This document shows, piece by piece, positions 7,445 through 17,780 of a DNA stretch of 64,000 nt (positions within the stretch are counted from its first letter, which is position 1; every line of letters starts with the position of its first letter). Location of the stretch: positions 259,200-323,199 of the forward strand of contig CBDFHV010000085.1 of the NCBI GenBank assembly GCA_965247705.1, given 5' to 3'. The notes below the pieces were generated by a model. That model searched no databases, had not been told where the DNA came from, and saw nothing but the letters and a program-made list of their open reading frames with translations. This DNA is from CBDFHV01 sp965247705. Its GTDB lineage: Bacteria > Pseudomonadota > Alphaproteobacteria > Rhodospirillales > CAMCUA01. Made by a program: the position numbers and the translations under genes.

Positions 7445-7543
7445 TCAGCCCCAAACGGCCATTCCTGCCACCTGGAACAGCCATAGCAGGAGCGAAGCTC
7501 CCAGGATGGCGTCGATGGCCTCGAAATGGTGTTCGTCGCGCAT
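7445..7543 (-). CDS. Possible 32-residue membrane protein
   Basis: A short reading frame on the minus strand in the 343-base gap between glnA and the doeA remnant. It encodes a polar N-terminus (MRDEHHFEAID) followed by one hydrophobic segment, AILGASLLLWLFQVAGMAV, long enough to cross the membrane. Third codon positions are GC-rich, as in neighbouring genes. There is no strong ribosome site before the ATG, only ACGGGAA about ten bases upstream, and no homologue is recognised. It may be chance. The rest of this gap shows no gene. Confidence 0.3.
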   Translation of the reverse strand: MRDEHHFEAIDAILGASLLLWLFQVAGMAVWG

Positions 7544-8100
7544 CGGACTTGTTCCCGTGCAAAAGGTTTTCGGTTCTGCGAGTATCCTAACGCCCCCGTG
7601 GTGCGGGAACCGTTAACACCTTCACACAGCCACGAAATATCCGGTGAAAAATCCTGGCGCGTTGATCGCCGCCATGGGCGCCGATAGGGTGAAAACCAGT
7701 CAGGGATGGGGAGGGAGGACGACGATGACCTTGTTCGAACGCGGCGAATATCTCGATCGGTGCCGGCGCACGAAAGCGCGCATGGAACGGGCCGGGGTCG
7801 ACGTCCTCCTGATCACCAGCCCGGCAAATATGTACTACGTCACCGGCTACGACGGCTGGTCCTTCTATACCCACCAGATCGCCGTCCTCGCCATGGACGA
7901 AGAGGAACCCTACTGGGTCGGCCGCGGGCTGGACGTGGAAGGTGCCCACCTCACCTGCTTCATGAACCGCGACAACAACATCCCCTACTCCGACAACTAC
8001 GTGGCCAACCCGGACCTGCACCCCATGGCCTTCGTCGGCGAGTTCCTCAAGGGCAAGGGCCTGGGCAACAAGCGCCTCGGCGTCGAGATGGATGCCTACT

Positions 8101-9177
8101 CGTCCCTATCCGGTTAAAGCAGGTAGCGCACCCTGCGGTTGAAGACTGTCGACCAGCTCCTTGTAGGTGATGGTGGGTTGGTCCATGGCGCGGCGGAGGA
8201 CGAAGTCGGCCAGATCGGTGATGCGTGTGCGGCGGTTGAAGCGGTAGCTCCATTCCCGGGCATAGCGCGGCAGGTGCTTGGCGCCGACACCGCGATAGGT
8301 GCCGTTGAGCCAGGTCTTCACGTTGGAAAACAGGACATGGACGACCGGCATCAAGCGCTCGGCATTCTTGCCTTCGCCTTGCACGACGGGGTGGTGGCGA
8401 TAGGTGTCGCGGAGTCCGGCGTACCCCTTGAAGGCGTCGCTGGCGAGGCGGCTTCCGGGCCTGACCGAGGCGCGCACGAAGCCGCCCAGCTCGCGGGCGG
8501 TGGCCGCCGGGAGGATGGCGAGCCGCGCCCGGCCGGCGACGAAGCCGCTTCCCTTGATGCCCTTGCCCGGCCCGACCGGCCGCTTCTCGACGGCCATCAC
8601 CAACAGGCTCTTGTTCGGGTTGGAAAGGCCCCGGCCCCGGCTCTCCGGCTTGCCGCGCCCGCCATAATAACTCTCGTCGACCTCGACCAAGCCCTCGAGC
8701 GGAAATTCCGAGCGCTCCGTCAGGGCATGACGCAGCTTATGAGCCATCAGCCACGCTGTCTCGTAGCGCAGATCCAACTCGCGGGACAGCAAAAGGGCCG
8801 AGACCCCACGCTTGTCGCGCGCCATCCACCACGCCGCCAGGAACCATTTGCGGAGCGGCGTGCGGGTGCGGTGGAAGATCGTCCCCGCCGTCACCGATTC
8901 CTGATGACCGCAACGGGCGCATTCGAAGATCCTGGGCCGCGCCGTCATTCGGTAGCTCCGCCGTTCGCCGCAGCGGGCACAGACATAGCCCTGCGGCCAG
9001 CGCAGCCGGGCCAGCGCCTCGATGCAGGCCGCTTCCGATCCGTGCCGTTCTTGAAACGCCAACATCCTGCCCATCGCACCGCCCTCCAAAAGCCCGAGAC
9101 AATGCGATCAGCCTACATCCTCTACGTGAACATAACAAGAACATTTAGGCCGATCCTGTTTTAACCGGATAGGGACG
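8101..9177 (-). mobile_element. Complete IS1595-family insertion sequence
   Basis: The element is 1077 bp and inserted in doeA. Its ends are inverted repeats: the left end starts CGTCCCTATCCGGTTAAA and the right end is its reverse complement, with partial match continuing a few bases further (AGCAGG against AACAGG). It is flanked by a perfect 8-bp target duplication, TGCCTACT, at 8093-8100 and 9178-9185; eight bases is the normal duplication for IS1595-type elements. One transposase gene fills it. Perfect repeats and an intact gene argue for a recent insertion. Confidence 0.95.
8106..9089 (-). CDS. IS1595-family transposase
   Basis: A 327-residue transposase, apparently intact. The N-terminal zinc ribbon has CARCGE and ECARCGHQ (two C-x2-C pairs, about residues 37-61), followed by the family motif TAGTIFHRTRTPLRKWF. 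The catalytic core shows Asp in LVEVDESYYGGRG, Asp in LASDAFKGY, and FSNVKTWLNGTYRGV then REWSYRFNRR at the third position, so it looks like a D-D-N subgroup rather than D-D-E. Its stop codon lies inside the left terminal repeat. It mobilises the surrounding element by cut and paste. Alternative downstream Met starts exist within the first nine codons. Confidence 0.93.
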   Translation of the reverse strand: MEGGAMGRMLAFQERHGSEAACIEALARLRWPQGYVCARCGERRSYRMTARPRIFECARCGHQESVTAGTIFHRTRTPLRKWFLAAWWMARDKRGVSALLLSRELDLRYETAWLMAHKLRHALTERSEFPLEGLVEVDESYYGGRGKPESRGRGLSNPNKSLLVMAVEKRPVGPGKGIKGSGFVAGRARLAILPAATARELGGFVRASVRPGSRLASDAFKGYAGLRDTYRHHPVVQGEGKNAERLMPVVHVLFSNVKTWLNGTYRGVGAKHLPRYAREWSYRFNRRTRITDLADFVLRRAMDQPTITYKELVDSLQPQGALPALTG

Positions 9178-9992
9178 TGCCTACTATTTCACCGCCCGCT
9201 GCTATCAGTCCCTGACCGCCGCCCTGCCCGACGCCACCTTCGTCGACGCCGACCTGCTAGTGAACTGGGTGCGCATGGTCAAGTCGCCCCAAGAGCTCCG
9301 GTTCATGCGCGAAGCCGGCACCATCGCGGCCGGCACCATGCAGGCCACCATCGACGCCATCGCCCCCGGAGTGCGCCAGTGCGAGCCCATGGCGATCCTC
9401 TACAAGACCCAGATCTGGGGCACCGAGGACTTCTGCGGTGACTACACTTGCAAGCCGCCCAACGCGCCGACGGGCAAACTGGCGGTGGCGCCGCACCTGG
9501 CCTGGGTCGACGACGTCCACCGGGAAGGCGAAGTCACGAACCTGGAGCTGGGGGGCTGCCGCTATCACTATCATTCGCCCCTGTCGCGCACCGTCTACCT
9601 GGGCGAGGTGCCCCAAAAAATGCGGGACACCGCCGAGATCGTGGTCGAGGGCCTGAACGCCGCCCTGGACGCGGTCAAGCCGGGAGTCACCTGCGAGGAG
9701 GTGGAAGCCGCCTGGCGCAAGGTCATCGCCAAGCACGGCATCATCAAGGAATCCCGCATCGGCTATCCGGTCGGCATCGGCTATCCCCCCACATGGGGGG
9801 AACTGACCGTAAGCCTCAGGCCCGGCGACAAGACGGTCATCGAGCCCCACATGACGCTGCACTGCATTCCCGCCCTGTGGGCCGACGACTGGTCGGTCGT
9901 CATCAGCGAATCCTTCGAGGTCACCGAGACCGGCGCCAAGACCTTCGCCGAGTTTCCGCGCAAGCTGTTCGTCAAGGGTTGAGCCCGGGAGC

Positions 9993-10060
9993 GGGCCGGT
10001 CTCAGACCGGCCCCTACGAAGCAAGACGGGGATGCGTAGGGGCGGGTCTGAGACCCGCCC
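9993..10060. repeat. Composite intergenic palindrome, probable bidirectional terminator
   Basis: Two perfect ten-base-pair hairpins face each other between the convergent doeA remnant and the nitroreductase gene: GGGCCGGTCT/AGACCGGCCC (9993-10013) and GGGCGGGTCT/AGACCCGCCC (10040-10060). The inner arms also pair with each other (CAGACCGGCCCCTACG against CGTAGGGGCGGGTCTG, one mismatch). Similar gene-end palindromes are dispersed in alphaproteobacterial genomes. There is no T run, so termination is an inference. Confidence 0.7.
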
Positions 10061-10062
10061 GC

Positions 10063-10860
10063 CTACTTCAATGGGAAACCCAACGCCTTGAGGGCCGGGC
10101 GGAGGTTGAGCCGGCGGCCGATGGAGAAGCGCTTGATCATGTGGCCGGTCCAGGAATTGGGCGGCGACGGCTTGCCGGTCGCCCGGTAATAGTCGGCCAG
10201 GGCCGCGTCGTAGGCGGCAACGCCGGGCTTGAGGACGGATTCGTCGTAGCGCTCCCGATGGACGAGGGTGTCCAGGGACATGCGGGGCTTGGGCCACACC
10301 GGTTCCGCCGCCCATCCGATGCACAGGCCGTAGACCACGTAGACCAGGGGCGGCAGGCCGAGGATGCGCGCCGCTTCTTCCGGGTCGTTGCGCATGGCGC
10401 CGATCATGCAGGCCCCCAGCCCCAGGGATTCGGCGACCAGCGACGCGGTCATGCCGACCAGGGACGCATCGATGCTGGAGACCAGCCCCATCTCCAGGCA
10501 GTCCTCCATGGTGAAGGTCATGCCGTGGCTTTCGCAGGCATACTTGATCCGGCTCAGATCGGCGCAGATGGCGACGAAAACGGGCGCCTGGGCGATCTGC
10601 TTCTGGGGGCCGTTCTCGTTGCCGGCCATTTCCGAGATCCGACGCCGGGTCGTGGCGTCGCGGACCACGATCAGGCTGTAGGCCTCTTGGTTGCACGACG
10701 ACGGGCAGCGGAAGCTGGCGGCAAAAATGGCGTCCACCATGGCGTCGCTGACCGGATCGGGGCGAAAGGACCGCACGGTCCCCCGGGCGTGAAGCTGCTC
10801 GATGAGATCATTGGTGACGTCGGGCGCCGGCGCCTCGGGCACCCGGGCATGGGCGGTCAT
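10063..10860 (-). CDS. Nitroreductase-family flavoprotein
   Basis: A 265-residue FMN-dependent NAD(P)H oxidoreductase of the nitroreductase fold. The N-terminal FMN-binding pattern HARGTVRSFRPDPVSDAMVD and SFRCPSSCNQEAYSLIVV are visible, and the second FMN contact region is MTASLVAESLGLGACMIGAM near residue 150. The C-terminal extension with FSIGRRLNLRPALK resembles NfsA-type NADPH-dependent enzymes. It lies 91 bases beyond the alpha/beta hydrolase gene on the same strand and may be the last gene of that leftward run. The natural substrate cannot be inferred; members reduce nitroaromatics, quinones and flavins. Confidence 0.85.
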   Translation of the reverse strand: MTAHARVPEAPAPDVTNDLIEQLHARGTVRSFRPDPVSDAMVDAIFAASFRCPSSCNQEAYSLIVVRDATTRRRISEMAGNENGPQKQIAQAPVFVAICADLSRIKYACESHGMTFTMEDCLEMGLVSSIDASLVGMTASLVAESLGLGACMIGAMRNDPEEAARILGLPPLVYVVYGLCIGWAAEPVWPKPRMSLDTLVHRERYDESVLKPGVAAYDAALADYYRATGKPSPPNSWTGHMIKRFSIGRRLNLRPALKALGFPLK

Positions 10861-10951
10861 GGAACGGGGGCTCCCGTAACGTTTATGCAGTTGGCCGGCA
10901 GGGTATGGGGTGACAGGCGATTTGCCAAGCCCATCAGGACGAACGGCGACC

Positions 10952-12970
10952 TCAGAAGCGCACGTCGTGAAGCGGCCGGTCCCAGTCCCGGGCCCAGGCC
11001 TCCACCCGGGCCACGTCCTCCTCCAGCAGCAAGCCCTCGGCCACCAGGCGCCGCGCGGCGTCGCCGATGGCTTTCACGTAGCCGTCGGCGTCGCCATAGC
11101 GCGCGATCAGGGAGCGGCGGGGATCGCCGGTCGCCCGGCGCACCTCGTCGGTTTCCGGGAAGGGCATGTAGCTGCCGGTAAACTCGTGCATGGCCCCCTC
11201 CCCCTGGCCGCGAGCGCGAAGGTTCCAGCCCGGACAGGTCCCCAACGGCGCTTGCACCATGGGCGCATGCACGCCGGCGACGTCGTTGCCGTCTTCGTCC
11301 ACCGACGGCACCAGGACCGCGTAGCCTTCGCCCCCCTTGCGGTCCGGCGGCAGCTTGTCGACCACACCCGCCTCGGCCCGCGGCCCGAAGTCGTAGAGTG
11401 GCAGGTCGTTGGGTCCCCGCGGCAGGGCAATGCCCGGGATGGCGGGGAATTGCCGCCGCCACGTCTCCATGTCCACCAGGGTGCCGTCGGCCTTGCGCGG
11501 CACCTGGCTGTCGGGCGGCGGGGTGCCGTCGCTGGCCCAGCGGTCCAGCGCCGCCAGCATGGCCCGCAGCAGCATGGAAGTGCGCACGATGTTGTCCCGG
11601 TTCTGGCACACGCCGAATTTGGGCTCCTTGCGGTTGGGATCGGCCTGATGCTGGGAGCTGGACCACATGTAGATCCGCACCGTTTCGGGCTGCGCCAAAT
11701 CATTGCCCTGGGTGTCGGTGTGGGCCAGGGATCCCCGGCGTTGCCAGTATTCGGTGGCGGACTGGGTGTGGATCACCAGGGGGTCGGTCTCGGGGCGCTT
11801 GAGGATAGCGTCCTGGCGCCCCGTCAGGTGGTCGGTGGACGGGGCGTAGGAGAAGGGAAAGCGGTCGCCGAAAGCGTCGTGGTCCTCGTACTGCTGGCCG
11901 CCGGGCACCACGGCGTTGGCAAAGCGGTGGTTCATCCACATCATGCCGGCCCCGGCCACGTGGCTCATCACGCCGTCGAAGACCTTGCGGCCGGCCGCGT
12001 CGGCATTGAACCCCCGGTAGACGGTATCGCGGATCAGGCGGCCGGTCTGGGAGCGGCCCCAGCAGTAGGCCTTGTCGATCCGGCCGGCCAGCGGGTTGGC
12101 CTGGCCGTCCCCGTCGGCCTCCCCATGGCGCAGGAAGCTCACAAAATCCCGTACCGCCACATAGCCCAGCCCCATGACCAGGGGATCGCGAGCCTCGTAG
12201 ACCAGTTCGTAGAGCCATCCCGGCTCGAACCCGCCCGGCAGGTGGATGTGGCTGTCCGAGGGCACGATGGCGCGCACCATCCCCTGGGCGTCCAGCCCCA
12301 TGCCCGATTCTTCGCGGGCGAAGGACCAGGCGGCAGCCGGGACGGGAATGCGCTCGTCCTCGGGGTAGCGGCGGCGCGTCAGGCGCGCCTTGGACGTGTC
12401 CATGGACACAACGGGATGGCTGCGGGTGGAGGCGCGGCCGCTGAGGGGCTGGGTCGTCGCCCCGGGGTTGTCGACGATGAATTCCGTGCGCACCGGTCCG
12501 GTCACGGGCTTGTCGCCGTCCCGGGCCACCGGCACGTCCATGACCGCGCGGCCGTCGCCGGGAAGCAGGTCCCCCTGCCAGGCGCACCAGGCCACCGTGT
12601 AGCCCCGGCGGAACAGGAAGCCGTTGCCCGCCTCGGCCAGGGACCAAGGATTGTTGGAGGCCGGGGCGTCGTTGAAGAACTGAACCGCCCGCTTGTTGCC
12701 CCGGTTGCCGTAGTCGAAGAACAGGCGCCGGTTGCCCCGCCCCGGGTCGGTGGGCCGCAGGATGTCCATGTCGGCGGTGAACGCCACCAGGCCGTCGCCG
12801 TTCACGCTTGCCTTGTCCAGATCGACGATCCCCGCCTGGGCCGGCGCCGCCGGATCGACAGCGAAGCGCGCCCGGCCCACCAGCCGCTCGTAGGGCCCCG
12901 CGTCGCCGAAAGCATGCCCGTTGGCGAAGGGGCGCCGCTCGGCGATTTCCAGTGCGATCCGGTTGGTCAT
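10952..12970 (-). CDS. Large alpha/beta-hydrolase-domain protein (Abhydrolase_10-like)
   Basis: A 672-residue protein of a family annotated only as alpha/beta hydrolase domain-containing. The N-terminal half opens with the family pattern RRPFANGHAFGDAGPYERL. A probable nucleophile elbow is seen as AYCWGRSQTGRLIRDTVY near residue 295. The start at 12970 is preceded by CGGAGA seven bases upstream. The ATG comes immediately after the stop of the FAD oxidase (TGAC-ATG), so the two are translationally linked. No signal peptide is visible, so it is likely cytoplasmic. The substrate is unknown; the operon suggests ester or amide cleavage in breakdown of an imported amine or amino-acid derivative. 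Confidence 0.8.
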   Translation of the reverse strand: MTNRIALEIAERRPFANGHAFGDAGPYERLVGRARFAVDPAAPAQAGIVDLDKASVNGDGLVAFTADMDILRPTDPGRGNRRLFFDYGNRGNKRAVQFFNDAPASNNPWSLAEAGNGFLFRRGYTVAWCAWQGDLLPGDGRAVMDVPVARDGDKPVTGPVRTEFIVDNPGATTQPLSGRASTRSHPVVSMDTSKARLTRRRYPEDERIPVPAAAWSFAREESGMGLDAQGMVRAIVPSDSHIHLPGGFEPGWLYELVYEARDPLVMGLGYVAVRDFVSFLRHGEADGDGQANPLAGRIDKAYCWGRSQTGRLIRDTVYRGFNADAAGRKVFDGVMSHVAGAGMMWMNHRFANAVVPGGQQYEDHDAFGDRFPFSYAPSTDHLTGRQDAILKRPETDPLVIHTQSATEYWQRRGSLAHTDTQGNDLAQPETVRIYMWSSSQHQADPNRKEPKFGVCQNRDNIVRTSMLLRAMLAALDRWASDGTPPPDSQVPRKADGTLVDMETWRRQFPAIPGIALPRGPNDLPLYDFGPRAEAGVVDKLPPDRKGGEGYAVLVPSVDEDGNDVAGVHAPMVQAPLGTCPGWNLRARGQGEGAMHEFTGSYMPFPETDEVRRATGDPRRSLIARYGDADGYVKAIGDAARRLVAEGLLLEEDVARVEAWARDWDRPLHDVRF

Positions 12971-12971
12971 G

Positions 12972-14093
12972 TCAGGTTCTCCGATCATCGGCGACAACCG
13001 CATGGGCGACGTCGAACAGGGGCATCTCGGGCTCGCGCCCGAGCAGGGAGTCAGCCATCAGGCGCCCCAGATAGGGCCCCATGGTGAAGCCGCTGGCGGC
13101 GCAACTGATGATGAAGGCCCCGGGGACGCCCGGCAGGGGGCCGGCCAAGGGCTGATGATCGGGCGGCCGGTCCTGGAGGCCCAGCCACGTGCGAACGATC
13201 CGCGCGCCCTTCAACGCCGGAACGGCATGGCGGGCCAGGCGCACATTGTTGATGGCGTTGTGCGGGATGATACGACTGTCGTCTGAGTCGAGGTCGGCCA
13301 CACCCTGCCACCCGCCGCCGATAAGCACCGAACCGTTGGGCGCCTGCTTCAGGGTCAGGCGCTGCCACACCACCCCCAGGGTGTTGCGGATCAAGGGCGG
13401 CAGGCGTTCGGTGACGTTGACCTGATTGACGTTGAGGCCCAGGTCCAGGCGCACGCCCATGGTGGCGGCCAGGCGTGCGCTCCAGGCGCCGGCGGCGAGG
13501 ACCACGCGGCGGGCGGCGACCTCGCCCAATCCGGTGCTGAGGGAGAAACCATCGCCGTCCCGCGCCACGGCTTCCACGGCCGAATCTTCGCGCACGTCGG
13601 CCCCCGCCCGCGGGAGGGCCACCCGATAGGCTCGGCCGGTGAGGCTGGCGTTGGCCAGCCCATCCTCGGTGCAGTGGGCGGCCGCCTTGACCCGCGCGGT
13701 GAGTTCGGGCTCCAGTTGTCGGGCTCGGTTGACCCCCACCATTTCGATCGGCGAACCCGCGTCCCGCCGTAGGGCGGTGCGTTCCGCCAGCAGATGCGCC
13801 TCCTCCTCCGTGAAAGCCAGGGTCAGGCAGCCCTTGGCCTTGGCCCCCATGTCCATGCCCAGCCACGACTGGGCATCGAGCCACAGCTCCCGCCCCTTGC
13901 GGGCGTAAGGAATGGCCGCCGGGGTAACGTACTGCAGGGACAGGGTGCCGGCGTTGACCCCCGAGGCCTGGCGGCACAACGGACCCTTGTCCAGGAGCAC
14001 CACCCGCATGCCGCCCCGCGCCAGGTGGAGCGCGGTCGTACATCCCAGTATGCCGCCGCCGACCACGGCGGCATCGAAGGGGCCTCGGTTCAT
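12972..14093 (-). CDS. FAD-dependent amine/D-amino-acid oxidoreductase (DAO family)
   Basis: A 373-residue flavoenzyme. The N-terminal dinucleotide-binding motif is VVGGGILGCTTALHLARGG followed by the Glu/Asp-type end VVLLDKG, and the C-terminal FAD-contact region is GAFIISCAASGFTMGPYLGR. This matches the glycine/sarcosine/D-amino-acid oxidase fold (PF01266). The gene begins 12 bases after aapM on the same strand, so the reaction is probably oxidation of a compound brought in by the AapJQM transporter. The precise substrate cannot be read from sequence; a dehydrogenase or demethylase rather than an oxidase is equally possible. Confidence 0.88.
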   Translation of the reverse strand: MNRGPFDAAVVGGGILGCTTALHLARGGMRVVLLDKGPLCRQASGVNAGTLSLQYVTPAAIPYARKGRELWLDAQSWLGMDMGAKAKGCLTLAFTEEEAHLLAERTALRRDAGSPIEMVGVNRARQLEPELTARVKAAAHCTEDGLANASLTGRAYRVALPRAGADVREDSAVEAVARDGDGFSLSTGLGEVAARRVVLAAGAWSARLAATMGVRLDLGLNVNQVNVTERLPPLIRNTLGVVWQRLTLKQAPNGSVLIGGGWQGVADLDSDDSRIIPHNAINNVRLARHAVPALKGARIVRTWLGLQDRPPDHQPLAGPLPGVPGAFIISCAASGFTMGPYLGRLMADSLLGREPEMPLFDVAHAVVADDRRT

Positions 14094-14105
14094 GTGGAAT
14101 CCGAA

Positions 14106-15356
<1,251 letters not shown>

Positions 15357-15359
15357 CGG

Positions 15360-16739
15360 TCAACGATCCGATTTCAACTGGACGCGGGCGTTGTACCAGT
15401 TGAGCCAGATGGAGATGGTCAGGCTGATGCTCAGATAGAACGCCATGACCAGGATCACCAGTTCGATGGACTGCCCGGTGGCGTACTCGATGCTGTTGCC
15501 GATACTGACGATTTCCGGATAGCCCACGGCCACGCCAAGGGAGCTGCTTTTGATGAGCCCCAGGTAACGGCTGATCATGGGCGGAATGATCACCCGAAAC
15601 GCCAAGGGCATGACCACGAAGCGAAAGACATGGCGCTTGGGCAGGGCCAGGGAACGGGCCGCTTCGACGGTCCCATGGGGAACGGACTGAATGCCGCTGC
15701 GAATGACCTCGGCCGCGTAGGCGCCGTGATAGACGGTCAACGCCACGATCAGTGTGGCGAACTCGGGCGTCAGCACCAGGGCATCGCGGAAGTTGAATCC
15801 CTTGAGAACCGGCGTGGTGAACGACAGGGGCGCGCCATGGAAGAGAACCGCCAGCCCGGGAATCCCCACCAGTGCCACCATGGACAGGGCGACGACCGGC
15901 AACCGCCGGCCGGTTTTTTCGGCCACATCCCGGCCGATGCGCACCACCAGGTAGACCACGAACAGCGCCACGGCCACGGCGATGGCGAAGGGCGCCAGAC
16001 CCGGCTCGGCAAGGGGGTCCGGGACGTAGACTCCCCGGTTGTTGATGAACACCATGTCGCCGACCGACAGGCTCTGGCGTACCGACGGCAGGGAGCGAAG
16101 AACGGCGAAGTACCAGAAGAATAGATGGAGAAGCAGGGGCAGATTGCGGATCAGTTCCACATAGGCGCGGCCCAGGGCCCGCAACACCCAGTTGGGCGAC
16201 AGCCGCATGAGGGCGACGACGAGACCGACCACGGTCGACAGCACCAGGGCGATGGCGCTCACCCGCAGGGTGTTCAGGATGCCAATGACCAGGGCTTGGC
16301 GAACGCTGCTGTCGGCGGTGTAGTCGTCCGCCTCGAGACCTTGACCGGACACGGCCAGGGCGATGGCGGGAAAACCGAACAGAAGCACCATCCGCAGCAC
16401 GGCCAGGCGGGTATCGGCCGCCGCCGGGGTGCCCCGCCCGGCGGCCCACCGCGACAGCGCCCACGCCGCGAAAATGCCCGCCACCACCGAAGCGGCGAAC
16501 ACCAGAAGCTCCGGCTCCAGCCGCGGCAACGGCACCCGCTCGCCCACATCGAAGCCGGCCCGGTGGGTCAGGAAATCGTAACCGGACTGGATGCCCAGTT
16601 CGGCCAGCCGTCGCACCGCGCGGCTCGCCATCGCATATGCGACCGCCAGCACCGCGCCGACGATCGCCACCTGATAGAGGATGGCGCGACCGTCGGCGCT
16701 GCGCAGGACGGACGTGGCCGTTCGAAGAACGGTCTCCAT
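15360..16739 (-). CDS. aapQ: Amino-acid ABC transporter permease AapQ
   Basis: Second membrane subunit of the Aap/Bzt importer, 459 residues, larger than typical His/Glu-type permeases, as expected for AapQ. Hydrophobic helices begin near residue 20. The permease core starts at ILNTLRVSAIALVLSTVVGL near 175, followed by AYVELIRNLPLLLHLFFWY. The coupling loop carries EVIRSGIQSVPHGTVEAARSLAL and the next helix LAFRVIIPPMISRYLGL. It pairs with AapM as a heterodimer. It starts 31 bases after aapJ and ends three bases before aapM. Confidence 0.95.
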   Translation of the reverse strand: METVLRTATSVLRSADGRAILYQVAIVGAVLAVAYAMASRAVRRLAELGIQSGYDFLTHRAGFDVGERVPLPRLEPELLVFAASVVAGIFAAWALSRWAAGRGTPAAADTRLAVLRMVLLFGFPAIALAVSGQGLEADDYTADSSVRQALVIGILNTLRVSAIALVLSTVVGLVVALMRLSPNWVLRALGRAYVELIRNLPLLLHLFFWYFAVLRSLPSVRQSLSVGDMVFINNRGVYVPDPLAEPGLAPFAIAVAVALFVVYLVVRIGRDVAEKTGRRLPVVALSMVALVGIPGLAVLFHGAPLSFTTPVLKGFNFRDALVLTPEFATLIVALTVYHGAYAAEVIRSGIQSVPHGTVEAARSLALPKRHVFRFVVMPLAFRVIIPPMISRYLGLIKSSSLGVAVGYPEIVSIGNSIEYATGQSIELVILVMAFYLSISLTISIWLNWYNARVQLKSDR

Positions 16740-16769
16740 CGATCCCTAGTGGGATCGTCGATCGCACCC

Positions 16770-17780
16770 CTACTTGAACGGCGGCGCGTACTGCAGCCCG
16801 CCGTTGACCCACAGGGCGTTTAGGCCACGGCTCAGCCCCATCGTGGTTTTCGGACCCAAGTGACGATCGAAGACTTCGCCATAGTTGCCCACCGCCTTGA
16901 GGGCGCGCACGGCGTAGCCGTTGTCCAGCCCCAGGTCCTTGCCCAGGCTGCCCGTCTTGCCAAGGAGATTGGTCACCTCCGAGCTCTTCGCCGTCGCCGC
17001 CATCTGATCGACATTTGCCTGGGTGACGCCATAGAGTTCCGCCACGAGCAGGGCGCCATAGGTGTAGCGAACAATCTTCAGCCACTGCTCGTCGCCCTGG
17101 CGGACCGCCAGCGACAGAGGCTCGCGGCCGACGCCTTCCTCCAGCAGGGTGTGATCGTCCGGGTTTTTCAACTGCACCCGCATGTTGGCCAGGTTGGAGC
17201 GGTCGCCCATGATGAAGTCGCAGCGCCCGGCGCCATAGGCCAGCCGGGCTTCCTGGCCCGACTTGAACGTGACCGGCTTGTAGCTCATGCCCCGTTCCTT
17301 GAACAAGGTGGCAAGATTGACCTCGGCGGTGGAGCCGGAAGTGACGCAGGCACTGGCGCCATCGATTTCCGCCAGCTTCTTGGCGCCGACGCTCTTGCGG
17401 ACCAGAAACCCCTGAATGTCGTAGTAGGTGGTGGAGACGAAGCTGACCCCGAGCTTAATGTCCCGGGTCATTGTCCAGGTGTTCTGCATCGTCAGCACGT
17501 CGGCGACGCCGTTGGCCAGGGCCAGAAACCGCTCGTTGCTGGCCAGGGGCTTGAACTCGGTTCCCACCTGGACCGCGGCGGCAACGGCCTTGCACATGTC
17601 GACGTTGAAGCCCTGCCAGACACCCTTCTCGTCCGGCACCGCGAAGCCCGCGAACTGAGGATTGACCCCGCAGATCAGCTTGCCCCGCGCCCGCACGTCG
17701 TCGAGCGTTCCGGCGGTTGCCGACCATGCCATTCCCATGGCCACGGTCGAGATGGCGATCAGGCTCGTATATCGTTTCAT
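16770..17780 (-). CDS. aapJ: Periplasmic amino-acid-binding protein AapJ
   Basis: Solute-binding protein of 336 residues with a Sec signal peptide (MKRYTSLIAISTVAMGMAWS, cleavage likely after ATA near residue 23). The mature start TLDDVRARGKLICGVNPQFAGFA and the segments VLTMQNTWTMTRD and NYGEVFDRHLGP are characteristic of AapJ/BztA. It captures L-amino acids for AapQ and AapM. GGAGGC lies ten bases before the ATG. The operon runs aapJ-aapQ-aapM and then switches to catabolic enzymes. The usual ATPase gene aapP is absent from this stretch, so an ATPase encoded elsewhere must power the importer. Confidence 0.95.
   Translation of the reverse strand: MKRYTSLIAISTVAMGMAWSATAGTLDDVRARGKLICGVNPQFAGFAVPDEKGVWQGFNVDMCKAVAAAVQVGTEFKPLASNERFLALANGVADVLTMQNTWTMTRDIKLGVSFVSTTYYDIQGFLVRKSVGAKKLAEIDGASACVTSGSTAEVNLATLFKERGMSYKPVTFKSGQEARLAYGAGRCDFIMGDRSNLANMRVQLKNPDDHTLLEEGVGREPLSLAVRQGDEQWLKIVRYTYGALLVAELYGVTQANVDQMAATAKSSEVTNLLGKTGSLGKDLGLDNGYAVRALKAVGNYGEVFDRHLGPKTTMGLSRGLNALWVNGGLQYAPPFK

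Larger units (their letters stand above)
7725..9982 (+). pseudogene. doeA: Ectoine hydrolase-like M24 protein DoeA/EutD, split by an IS element
   Basis: Creatinase/prolidase-fold hydrolase interrupted after base 8100. The 5' part reads SPANMYYVTGYDGWSFYTHQ and EMDAY; the 3' part resumes YFTARCYQSLT and ends PRKLFVKG. Removing 8101-9185 (IS plus one 8-bp target copy) rejoins the frame exactly and gives 390 residues, the usual family length. Blocks such as GYPVGIGYPPTWGE, SLRPGDKTVIEPHM and RYHYHSPLSRTVYLG match ectoine hydrolases, which open the ectoine ring in compatible-solute breakdown. GGAGGGAGG precedes the ATG at 7725. The split gene should be inactive; the 5' half could still make a truncated 130-residue product. 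No doeB neighbour is present. Confidence 0.88.

Noticed and set aside
10910..13087. A 725-codon plus-strand frame opposite the large alpha/beta hydrolase
   Set aside because: His/Gly/Val-rich shadow composition without domains; the minus-strand protein is recognisable and coupled to its neighbours.
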